Assembly: GCF_900112975.1 (NCBI RefSeq)
Contig: NZ_FONQ01000003.1
Span: 1-64,000 of the forward strand
Source: Flavobacterium xueshanense
GTDB taxonomy: Bacteria; Bacteroidota; Bacteroidia; Flavobacteriales; Flavobacteriaceae
Length of the DNA: 64,000 nucleotides
Reading direction: 5' to 3'
Positions within the stretch are counted from its first letter, which is position 1, and every line of letters starts with the position of its first letter. A program made the position numbers and the translations under genes. Under the pieces are notes generated by a model. The model did not search any database. It had not been told where the DNA came from and saw only the letters and a program-made list of their open reading frames with translations. Shown here piece by piece: positions 42,516 through 49,512 of the stretch.

Positions 42516-43925
42516 ATGGAAGAATCAAAAAAATATATTCAGGCACTTTTATTCCAAAACAAAATAGAAATTCCTTCAAGTAAGCTTACTCTTTTTGATG
42601 ATTTTATTAGTAATGAAACGAATATAAATTCAGTAAAAATAATTCAAGAAAATCAAAAAATGATTATGGCAAATTGGACATTAAAAACACGAATTGAAGA
42701 TATTATTCTACAATCAGTAACATTACCAAATGGGACCGTAAATAAAAAATATGAAACTAAATTTGACTTTATTCACTTAGGTTGGAAAGATATTATTTTT
42801 TCAGAAATTAAAGGCTTAGAGGATACTGGACTTGAGTTTAATAATGATGAAGATTTACTTTTTGGGAACCCTTTGATAAGTGGCGATTTAAAAATTAAAT
42901 TTTTATTTAGAGTAAATGGTGAAACAGAAGATTCCATCCTGAATGAAAAAACAATAACTATTATTATAAATCCTGATCCCAAATCATTGTGGAAAAATAT
43001 AGAAAGCGACAAAAATGCTCCTTTTTGGAAAGAGGACAATGTTGAAGTTTCAAGTGATTTCTTGGACAAAAAGATAGTAATAGCTTCCAAACGAGGCAGA
43101 AGCCACGCAAATGTTGGCTCTTTTAGAGACGATCATTTTACTTTCAAAAATATTAACGACACAGGATGGAGTGTTTTATCAGTTTCCGATGGAGCTGGCT
43201 CTGCCAGTTTATCAAGAGAAGGTTCAAAAATGTCATGTGATTTAATAGTTAGTTATTTTGAAGAAAACTTCACCTCTGATTTTTTAAAGGAATTTGACGA
43301 GACATTATTGGAACATCATAATAAAACAAATGAAGATTCTTCAAAAAAAATAAGTCATTTTGTCTACGATAACCTTTCGAAAGCGGCATGGTTCGTCCAC
43401 AAAGAATTAGAAAAATTCGCAACAAAATTAGAAAAACCATTAAGAGATTTTCATGCAACGTTGATTTTTACATTAGTAAAAAAGTATGATTTTGGTTATG
43501 CTATTTTAACCTTTGGAGTTGGCGACTGTCCAATAGGTTTGATAAGTAAAGATTTGACTGAAATTAAATTGATGAACTGGTTAGACGTAGGAGAATTTGG
43601 AGGTGGAACGCGATTTATTACAATGCCCGAAATATTTCAAAGTGATAAATTTCAAACACGATTTGGATTCAAATTAGTGGATGATTTCTCCTATTTAATG
43701 TTAATGACCGATGGAATCTATGATCCGAAATTTGTGGTAGAAGCAAATTTAGAAAAAATAGAAAAATGGAATGAATTTCTAGGAGACTTACAAGGCAAAA
43801 ACGAGGATGGTCTTAAAGTCGATTTCAATAAAGAAAATACTGAAATAGCCAATCAATTATCTAACTGGATGGACTTTTGGAATCCTGGCAATCACGATGA
43901 TCGAACCCTAGCAATAATCTATTAG
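42516..43925 (+). CDS. PP2C-family Ser/Thr phosphatase
   Basis: 469 residues. An N-terminal beta-rich region (about 1-150) precedes a PP2C domain from about 190. Metal-site motifs are present: SHANVGSFRDDHF, VSDGAGSASLS (the DGxG site), GVGDCPIGLI, MLMTDGIYDP and NHDDRTLAII. It should remove phosphate from Ser/Thr in a metal-dependent way. It lies between VWA 3 and the kinase gene with gaps of 3 bases, so the three are an operon unit for reversible phosphorylation of a Ter-related target. Confidence 0.85.
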   Translation: MEESKKYIQALLFQNKIEIPSSKLTLFDDFISNETNINSVKIIQENQKMIMANWTLKTRIEDIILQSVTLPNGTVNKKYETKFDFIHLGWKDIIFSEIKGLEDTGLEFNNDEDLLFGNPLISGDLKIKFLFRVNGETEDSILNEKTITIIINPDPKSLWKNIESDKNAPFWKEDNVEVSSDFLDKKIVIASKRGRSHANVGSFRDDHFTFKNINDTGWSVLSVSDGAGSASLSREGSKMSCDLIVSYFEENFTSDFLKEFDETLLEHHNKTNEDSSKKISHFVYDNLSKAAWFVHKELEKFATKLEKPLRDFHATLIFTLVKKYDFGYAILTFGVGDCPIGLISKDLTEIKLMNWLDVGEFGGGTRFITMPEIFQSDKFQTRFGFKLVDDFSYLMLMTDGIYDPKFVVEANLEKIEKWNEFLGDLQGKNEDGLKVDFNKENTEIANQLSNWMDFWNPGNHDDRTLAIIY

Positions 43926-43928
43926 ACT

Positions 43929-45440
43929 ATGAAGACAATTAATGTAAAATCGATTAATGATTCTTCAAAAACATATCAGTTTGTTGATAATGGAGAGCCG
44001 ATGCGCGGGGGAGTAAAAGATGTTTTTTTTAGTCCTGATAAAAAATATGTTGTTGCAATTTTTAGAGAGAGACTTGATTTTAATCAAAAAGAAAGGTTGC
44101 AAACAATAACAAATCATTATTTACCTCAAATACAAAATAGAGAAGGCGGAGATTACTATTTAAATGAAGTATTTCGCTGGCCCACTGATGTAATAGAGCA
44201 TAATGGATTGACAGGGATAATTGTCCCTATCTATAATTCTAAATTTTTCTTTAAAAAAGGTTATGAAACTAGTGATTTAATTCAAGGTAAAGAAAAAAAT
44301 GGAAAATGGTTTGCGGGTGCAAAATTTAGGAATCCTCAATTTCCACTGAAAGTTGCTACATCAGAATTGGGGGATTGGTTAAGCTATTTTCAGGTATGTG
44401 TTAATTTAACTCGTGGCGTTAAAAAAATGCATGCTATGGGTTTAGCACATTCTGATTTGTCCTATAATAATGTACTTATTGATCCAATTGAAAAATCAGC
44501 TTGTATGATTGATTTGGACGGATTAGTTGTACCGGGATTATTTCAAGCTGAAGTAATTGGTACTGCTGAATTTATAGCTCCGGAAGTACTTTCCAGCAAA
44601 CATTTAAGCAAAACAGATCCTAATAGGAAATTACCTAATCGATTAACTGATTTACATGCATTACCCGTGCTTATTTACATGTTTTTATTACACAGACATC
44701 CATTAAAAGGAGGGAAAGTTCATGATTTGGATACTGAAAAAGATGATCTGCTATCTATGGGTGAAAAAGCGATGTTTATAGAACACCCAACGGATAAAAC
44801 AAACAGACCTAAACTTGCTCAAGGTTCAAAATGGGATTTACCCTGGGCAGATATAGTTAAACTTCCCTATTCGGTTACTGGACCATATTTGAAAACATTA
44901 TTTGACAAAGTTTTTATAGATGGATTACACAATCCAATGCAAAGACCAACTGCTGAGGAATGGGAAATTGCTTTACTAAAGACAACAGATTTAATGCAGA
45001 AATGTCATAATACTTCTTGTGAACAAAAATGGTATGTCTTTGACAATACAAACACTCCAAAATGCCCATTTTGTGGTACTGCTCACAAAGGTACGTTACC
45101 AGTTTTGGACTTATATTATCAATTCAAACCAACGATTTGGAAACCTGAAAATCATAGACTAATGGTTTATAAAGACCAGTACCTTTTTCAATGGCATGTA
45201 AATCGAAATATTACTAGAAACGAAAAATTGACAGTTGAACAAAAAGTTCCGGTTGGGTATTTTACTTTTCACAACAATAAGTGGGTGTTAGTAAATCAAA
45301 AATTAACATCATTGAAAGATGTCACTGAAGATAAGGAAGTTCCAATTGGAACCATGGTAGAATTAACCGATGGAAAAAAACTTTTGCTATCTAAAGAAGA
45401 TGGCGGACGAGTAGTCGTAATTACAATGGCTAATAAATAA
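43929..45440 (+). CDS. Protein kinase-like protein of the TerY-phosphatase-kinase unit
   Basis: 503 residues. The catalytic loop is GLAHSDLSYNNVLID near residue 173 and the metal loop is CMIDLDGL (DLD in place of DFG), followed by FIAPEVL. The beta-3 strand reads KKYVVAIFRERLD, with no clear VAIK lysine, so ATP binding may differ. The C-terminus has CEQKWYV and CPFCGTAHKG, a zinc ribbon, and a beta-rich tail that could be FHA-like. It is predicted to phosphorylate Ser/Thr; divergence leaves some doubt. Confidence 0.75.
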   Translation: MKTINVKSINDSSKTYQFVDNGEPMRGGVKDVFFSPDKKYVVAIFRERLDFNQKERLQTITNHYLPQIQNREGGDYYLNEVFRWPTDVIEHNGLTGIIVPIYNSKFFFKKGYETSDLIQGKEKNGKWFAGAKFRNPQFPLKVATSELGDWLSYFQVCVNLTRGVKKMHAMGLAHSDLSYNNVLIDPIEKSACMIDLDGLVVPGLFQAEVIGTAEFIAPEVLSSKHLSKTDPNRKLPNRLTDLHALPVLIYMFLLHRHPLKGGKVHDLDTEKDDLLSMGEKAMFIEHPTDKTNRPKLAQGSKWDLPWADIVKLPYSVTGPYLKTLFDKVFIDGLHNPMQRPTAEEWEIALLKTTDLMQKCHNTSCEQKWYVFDNTNTPKCPFCGTAHKGTLPVLDLYYQFKPTIWKPENHRLMVYKDQYLFQWHVNRNITRNEKLTVEQKVPVGYFTFHNNKWVLVNQKLTSLKDVTEDKEVPIGTMVELTDGKKLLLSKEDGGRVVVITMANK

Positions 45441-45469
45441 AACAAAAATTAACTAATAAATTTAAACAA

Positions 45470-46468
45470 ATGAATCAACACCCTATTTTCTCAGAACATC
45501 CCGGATTAGTAATCGTTTTTGCAATAGCTGTACTTGTAATGCTATTATTAGATTTAGGTATTTTCAACAAGAAAAGTCATGTTGTTAGTAATAAAGAAGC
45601 TATTTCTTGGTCATTAGTATGGATAAGTTTATCTATGATTTTTAGCGGTTTGGTATACAATGTGGCAGGTCCCACAAAATTCTATGAATTTCAATCGGCG
45701 TATTGGATAGAAAAAGCACTATCAGTAGACAACCTTTTTGTTTTTATTTTAGTCTTCAAATTCTTCGACGTACAAAATCAAAATAAACATAAAGTTTTAT
45801 TTTGGGGAATTATTGGAGCATTGGTATTAAGAGCCATTTTCATTTTTTCTGGAGCTTTTTTAATAGAACTAACCTATTTAAATAAAATTTTAAGCCTTAT
45901 CGGAATACAAGGATTTAAGTATGATATTAATTTAATTATGACTCTATTTGGATTATTTTTAGTCTACGCAGGTATAAAATCATGGTCAGCTGGAAATGAA
46001 GATGATGATGAAGATTATAATAATACAAGAGGAGCACGATTAATCAGGAAAATTTTTAACGTAAGTGATCATTATGATGGGGATAAATTTTTCACTTTTG
46101 AAAATGGTAAAAAATTAGCAACTCCTTTATTAGTCGTGGTAGCGGTGATTGAGTTCACTGATTTACTTTTTGCTGTGGATTCTATACCAGCAATTTTTGC
46201 AATTTCAAATGATCCTTTTATACTTTACACCTCAAACATTTTTGCTATTCTTGGTTTGAGAGCCTTATTTTTCTTATTGGATAATTTCATACATTTATTT
46301 AGTAAATTACAATATGGATTAGCGCTTATACTATCTTTTATTGGTATCAAAATGATTATATCACCTTTTTATCATATTGAATCGGTTTACTCATTACTTG
46401 TTATTGGAAGCGTTTTATTAATATCTGTGCTAGCTTCAATTATCTTCCCTGAACCAGCAGAAGCATAA
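45470..46468 (+). CDS. TerC family integral membrane protein
   Basis: 332 residues with about eight or nine membrane helices. WIEKALSVDNLFVFILVFKF near residue 80-99 and DLLFAVDSIPAIFAIS near 232-247 are the signature blocks with the buried Asp residues. The family (TerC/Alx) is linked to Mn export and membrane-assisted metal loading. It is the membrane arm of the Ter locus, 29 bases behind the kinase and followed by a strong terminator. Confidence 0.92.
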   Translation: MNQHPIFSEHPGLVIVFAIAVLVMLLLDLGIFNKKSHVVSNKEAISWSLVWISLSMIFSGLVYNVAGPTKFYEFQSAYWIEKALSVDNLFVFILVFKFFDVQNQNKHKVLFWGIIGALVLRAIFIFSGAFLIELTYLNKILSLIGIQGFKYDINLIMTLFGLFLVYAGIKSWSAGNEDDDEDYNNTRGARLIRKIFNVSDHYDGDKFFTFENGKKLATPLLVVVAVIEFTDLLFAVDSIPAIFAISNDPFILYTSNIFAILGLRALFFLLDNFIHLFSKLQYGLALILSFIGIKMIISPFYHIESVYSLLVIGSVLLISVLASIIFPEPAEA

Positions 46469-46483
46469 ATTATCAAATTTACC

Positions 46484-46535
46484 AAGGCCTCTATAGAATT
46501 TGCTAAAAAATTAGACATTATTTAGAGGCCTTTTT
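46484..46535 (+). terminator. Terminator of the Ter operon
   Basis: AAGGCCTCTA (46484-46493) pairs exactly with TAGAGGCCTT (46523-46532) and is followed by TTT. The loop of 29 bases is AT-rich. It ends the long run of genes that starts at 34154. Confidence 0.8.
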
Positions 46536-46547
46536 GATTACATCATT

Positions 46548-46862
46548 ATGGACAAACTAATAAAAATAATCCTATCCATAGCCCTCCTACTCTGCCTTCT
46601 CAATATGCCTTATGGTTATTACCAGTTTGTGCGGTTTGTAGCAATGATTGGTTTTTCTTATCTAGCTTATTCAGCAAATGAACAAAACAGAAAAAACGAC
46701 ATGTTTATCTATATCGCCTTAGCACTTTTATTTCAACCATTTATCAAAATAGCATTAGGAAGAACCATTTGGAATCTAGTGGATTTTATTGTTGGAATAG
46801 GAGTAATAATATCCTTATTTAAAAAAAAGCAACAAATAAAAGCTTTTAATGATAAAAAATAA
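46548..46862 (+). CDS. DUF6804 family small membrane protein
   Basis: 104 residues with four hydrophobic segments (LIKIILSIALLLCLLNMPYG, FVRFVAMIGFSYLAYSA, IYIALALLFQPFIKIALG, FIVGIGVIISLF). The YGYYQFVRF block and FQPFIKIALGR are typical of small membrane proteins annotated DUF6804. Function unknown. It lies behind the Ter terminator and is likely a separate unit. Confidence 0.7.
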   Translation: MDKLIKIILSIALLLCLLNMPYGYYQFVRFVAMIGFSYLAYSANEQNRKNDMFIYIALALLFQPFIKIALGRTIWNLVDFIVGIGVIISLFKKKQQIKAFNDKK

Positions 46863-46945
46863 CGCGACACAATTTTACAAGCATTATTTTCTTTCAGACA
46901 AACTGTAATACAAGAATTGAATACAAATTATCTACAAAAACATAT

Positions 46946-47197
46946 ATGTCAAATTTTTATTGCGAATACTGCGGAACAAAAAGTTCCAGTATTTCGGGAC
47001 TCACAGCAAACTCATGCCATCGTCATGTACTAGGCAGCGGAAAAGGAAAACATAAGTTATATGAAGGAAGTGAAAAGCCTAAATACAGCTGTAAATTTTG
47101 TGGGACTGCTGCTTCAACTATTTCTGGATTAACTGCCAATTCTTGCCATAGACATCCAAACGGCACTGGAAAAGGCAAACATTTACCTTCTTTATAA
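46946..47197 (+). CDS. Duplicated small zinc-binding protein
   Basis: 83 residues made of two near-identical units. The first is YCEYCGTKSSSISGLTANSC then HRH; the second is YSCKFCGTAASTISGLTANS then CHRHP. Each unit ends in a GKGKH tail. C-x2-C followed 16 residues later by C-H-x-H would bind one zinc per unit. I recall similar proteins (YCGxKSxSIxxLTxNSCxRHP) in many bacteria without a known role. It has no close operon partner. Confidence 0.75.
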   Translation: MSNFYCEYCGTKSSSISGLTANSCHRHVLGSGKGKHKLYEGSEKPKYSCKFCGTAASTISGLTANSCHRHPNGTGKGKHLPSL

Positions 47198-47222
47198 CTC
47201 CCAATTAATACAAAAAATAAAA

Positions 47223-47678
47223 ATGAGTAACGACGTAAAAAATGATGCCGATAAATTAATAGAATATTCGGATAAAATAGAAATTATACAAGAACAACAA
47301 CTTCAAATCATTCAGTACAATAATGAAAAATTAGACAAGGTTATTGATTTTGCTGGAAAACTTGTAACTGTGGGTGAATTGATTAATGAAAATAAAAGAT
47401 TAGATAACGAAAGGATCAATCTTCAAAATCAAACCGCTCAAATTCTTTGTAAGCATCAAAGAAACATGACAATAATCGAAAAAAGATTTGCAGAAAGAGG
47501 ACTGGTTTTTTCAAAATATTTTGAGGTGATTGATAAAGGACTTGAAACAGGGAATGATAATTTGGTTTTTATGGGATTGTCAGCAGTCAATAATTTAGTC
47601 ATCTCAGATCCTTTACAAGACATTCAAAACACCTTAAGAGCTTTAGAAAGTAATGATACACTTGAATTAGATTTTTAA
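47223..47678 (+). CDS. Hypothetical helical protein, first gene of a three-gene cassette
   Basis: 151 residues, not recognised. It is acidic and almost fully helical, with a coiled-coil like start (DADKLIEYSDKIEIIQEQQL) and a second helical part (FSKYFEVIDKGLETGNDNLV). No signal or membrane segment. It is 3 bases ahead of the TM2-like gene. The layout suggests a cytoplasmic partner of the two proteins that follow. Confidence 0.7.
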   Translation: MSNDVKNDADKLIEYSDKIEIIQEQQLQIIQYNNEKLDKVIDFAGKLVTVGELINENKRLDNERINLQNQTAQILCKHQRNMTIIEKRFAERGLVFSKYFEVIDKGLETGNDNLVFMGLSAVNNLVISDPLQDIQNTLRALESNDTLELDF

Positions 47679-47681
47679 AAG

Positions 47682-48380
47682 ATGAAAAAAATATTTTGCT
47701 TATTCATATATATTCTGTCCATTTCTTGTACAACAAATTCAAGCAAATTTCAGCAAATTACAGATTCAATAAATGTAGAAAATATCACAACTCTTAATTT
47801 TAAAATAGTTGAACCCAATGAGGTAAATACAGCATTAAAAAAAGAAGCATTAGCCAATTGGGATTCGAAGGGCTTTTTTAACAAATATCAATACTGGTTC
47901 TTATTTTTAGGAGTATACTTTATCGCTGGGTATATCCTAAATTCAAAAATTTCCGATAATATATATGACAATCGAAAAACCAAAACAGCATACTTATATT
48001 TTGTTTTTTCATCATTACTTGGTGGTCATTTTTTATATCTGGGCAAATATTGGAAATATTGGTTGTATTCAATTTTGTTATTAATATTCTTATACATAAA
48101 CACATTTATTTTTTCAAACTTTTACAATAACTCAAGTCTTTTAATTTATACCATAAATGAAAGTTTAACCAGCAAGGTTATTTTGTGCTTAATTCTAATC
48201 ATATTAACAATTGATTTTTTAACCCTTTCAATTCAAGTTTTTAAAATAAATAAATCATTTAGAGCTTCTATTTCGCCTGAAATTTCTAAGGAAAGAAAAC
48301 TGTCCTTTTTAGAAATAAAAAAAACATTAGAAAAAAATAATAATTTGATGTTACAAGAATATAATCAATGGAAAAAATAA
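47682..48380 (+). CDS. TM2-domain-like membrane protein with a lipobox
   Basis: 232 residues. The N-terminus KKIFCLFIYILSISCTT fits a lipoprotein signal with Cys at residue 16. Then come a membrane helix (about 66-84), a TM2-like pair (TAYLYFVFSSLLGGHFLYLG and YWLYSILLLIFLYINTFIF) and a last helix (about 160-180). The cytoplasmic tail is charged (ISKERKLSFLEIKKTLEKNN). A lipid-anchored N-terminus with later membrane helices is unusual. Function unknown; it is tightly coupled to both neighbours. Confidence 0.7.
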   Translation: MKKIFCLFIYILSISCTTNSSKFQQITDSINVENITTLNFKIVEPNEVNTALKKEALANWDSKGFFNKYQYWFLFLGVYFIAGYILNSKISDNIYDNRKTKTAYLYFVFSSLLGGHFLYLGKYWKYWLYSILLLIFLYINTFIFSNFYNNSSLLIYTINESLTSKVILCLILIILTIDFLTLSIQVFKINKSFRASISPEISKERKLSFLEIKKTLEKNNNLMLQEYNQWKK

Positions 48381-48384
48381 TTAT

Positions 48385-49224
48385 ATGTTAGAAGGTATAA
48401 TCAATTTCGGAAAAAACGTATTAACTGGTGGTGGTTATGGTAAATTAGAAGATGAGAAAAAAGAATTTGAAACATTAAAAAAGAAATATGCTCACATTAG
48501 TTCTTCTTTTTCAGACCTATACAAAAACCGTTTAGAAGCTTACACAAATCTTGAAGACGAAAGACTTGAAGCCCATAGAAATTTTGCAATAGCAAAAAGT
48601 TTATTAAAAAAGTTTAAGAATGTAGCTAATAATCAAAATTTGAAAACCAATGATAATTTAACGGCTATTGAAATAAAGAATTATCAACAGGAAAAATTCA
48701 ATTATGAAGTTAGTTTCAATAGAAACCTAGAAGCAATTACTAATACTCTTTCCGGTTCTGTCGAAAAGTCATTTAAAAGACACAAAGGAAAAAATATAAA
48801 AGACATTTCAAAAGATGAATTTTTATTAGAAGCTGGTGTGGTTGCTATAGAAACGATATTTGAAGGTTTTTCTCAAGCTATAAACTATAATGGAGAAATA
48901 CAAAAACAGCGAAAACAAATTCAACGAGAAAAACAACGTGTAATTAATATAATAAACAAGTTGTTTTCTGACGCTGAAATTGTCTATTCAGAAACACAAC
49001 GAATCATTGAAGTTGGAAAAGTATTAAATATAAATAATCAAGTCTTTACATCTAAATATTCCGAAATCAATAATTTTGTAACAAGCCAATCCATTTTTAA
49101 ACAATTCTGGAATGAAATAGCTTCAAAAAAAATCACACCAACAGCTGATGTAAATTTGAAAATTGCGCAACTTATGAACATCTGTGCAGGTTATAATAAG
49201 ACTGATAAAGGCACTTCAATTTAA
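48385..49224 (+). CDS. Hypothetical coiled-coil protein, third gene of the cassette
   Basis: 279 residues, not recognised. It opens LEGIINFGKNVLTGGGYGKL, has a glycine-rich turn, then long helices with coiled-coil character (EDEKKEFETLKKKYAHISSS; IQREKQRVINIINKLFSDAE). A central hydrophobic stretch (LLEAGVVAIETIFEGFSQAI near 150-169) might insert into a membrane. No enzyme motif. It lies 4 bases behind the TM2-like gene and ends at a clear terminator. Confidence 0.68.
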   Translation: MLEGIINFGKNVLTGGGYGKLEDEKKEFETLKKKYAHISSSFSDLYKNRLEAYTNLEDERLEAHRNFAIAKSLLKKFKNVANNQNLKTNDNLTAIEIKNYQQEKFNYEVSFNRNLEAITNTLSGSVEKSFKRHKGKNIKDISKDEFLLEAGVVAIETIFEGFSQAINYNGEIQKQRKQIQREKQRVINIINKLFSDAEIVYSETQRIIEVGKVLNINNQVFTSKYSEINNFVTSQSIFKQFWNEIASKKITPTADVNLKIAQLMNICAGYNKTDKGTSI

Positions 49225-49232
49225 AATAACGC

Positions 49233-49268
49233 AACCTCATTTAAGTCCTTTAAATGAGGTTACTTTTT
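49233..49268 (+). terminator. Terminator of the three-gene cassette
   Basis: AACCTCATTTAA (49233-49244) pairs exactly with TTAAATGAGGTT (49250-49261) across a 5-base loop, followed by ACTTTTTTG. Confidence 0.85.
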
Positions 49269-49313
49269 TGAAACTACAAAATTTCAAGTTTATAAAAACA
49301 ATATCTTGGTACA

Positions 49314-49352
49314 AAGCAATATCACTAAAAGTGGGTATAGTAAAATCTCATA
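49314..49352. repeat. Direct repeat, copy 2 (first copy at 33872-33909)
   Basis: Begins AAGCAATATCACTAAAAGTG and ends AAAATCTCATA. It matches copy 1 at 35 of 38 aligned positions with one extra A. It lies 160 bases ahead of hsdR. In this copy CACT-AAA-AGTG is a small perfect inverted repeat. Confidence 0.7.
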
Positions 49353-49512
49353 AAACATCCTTTATTTACAAAACCATAATCAAAACGAGTTAAATGGTAG
49401 GAATTTTATACAAAATAGATAGTCACTTTATGACTTTTCTCATTCATTCTAATTAAAAATTCGATACTTTAGCACACCATATCGGTCAGTTTGAAATAAT
49501 CTAATTAGCTTT

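Larger units (their letters stand above)
49225..49512. other. Region between the accessory cassette and the restriction operon
   Basis: 288 bases without a convincing gene. It holds the terminator at 49233-49268 and the second copy of the 38-base direct repeat (49314-49352). About 160 bases of AT-rich DNA follow, in which the restriction operon promoter should lie. A short frame at 49184-49393 crosses the terminator and repeat and does not look coding. Confidence 0.55.

Noticed and set aside
49184..49393. 69-codon frame downstream of the coiled-coil gene
   Set aside because: It runs through a strong terminator and the direct repeat and has no coding character.
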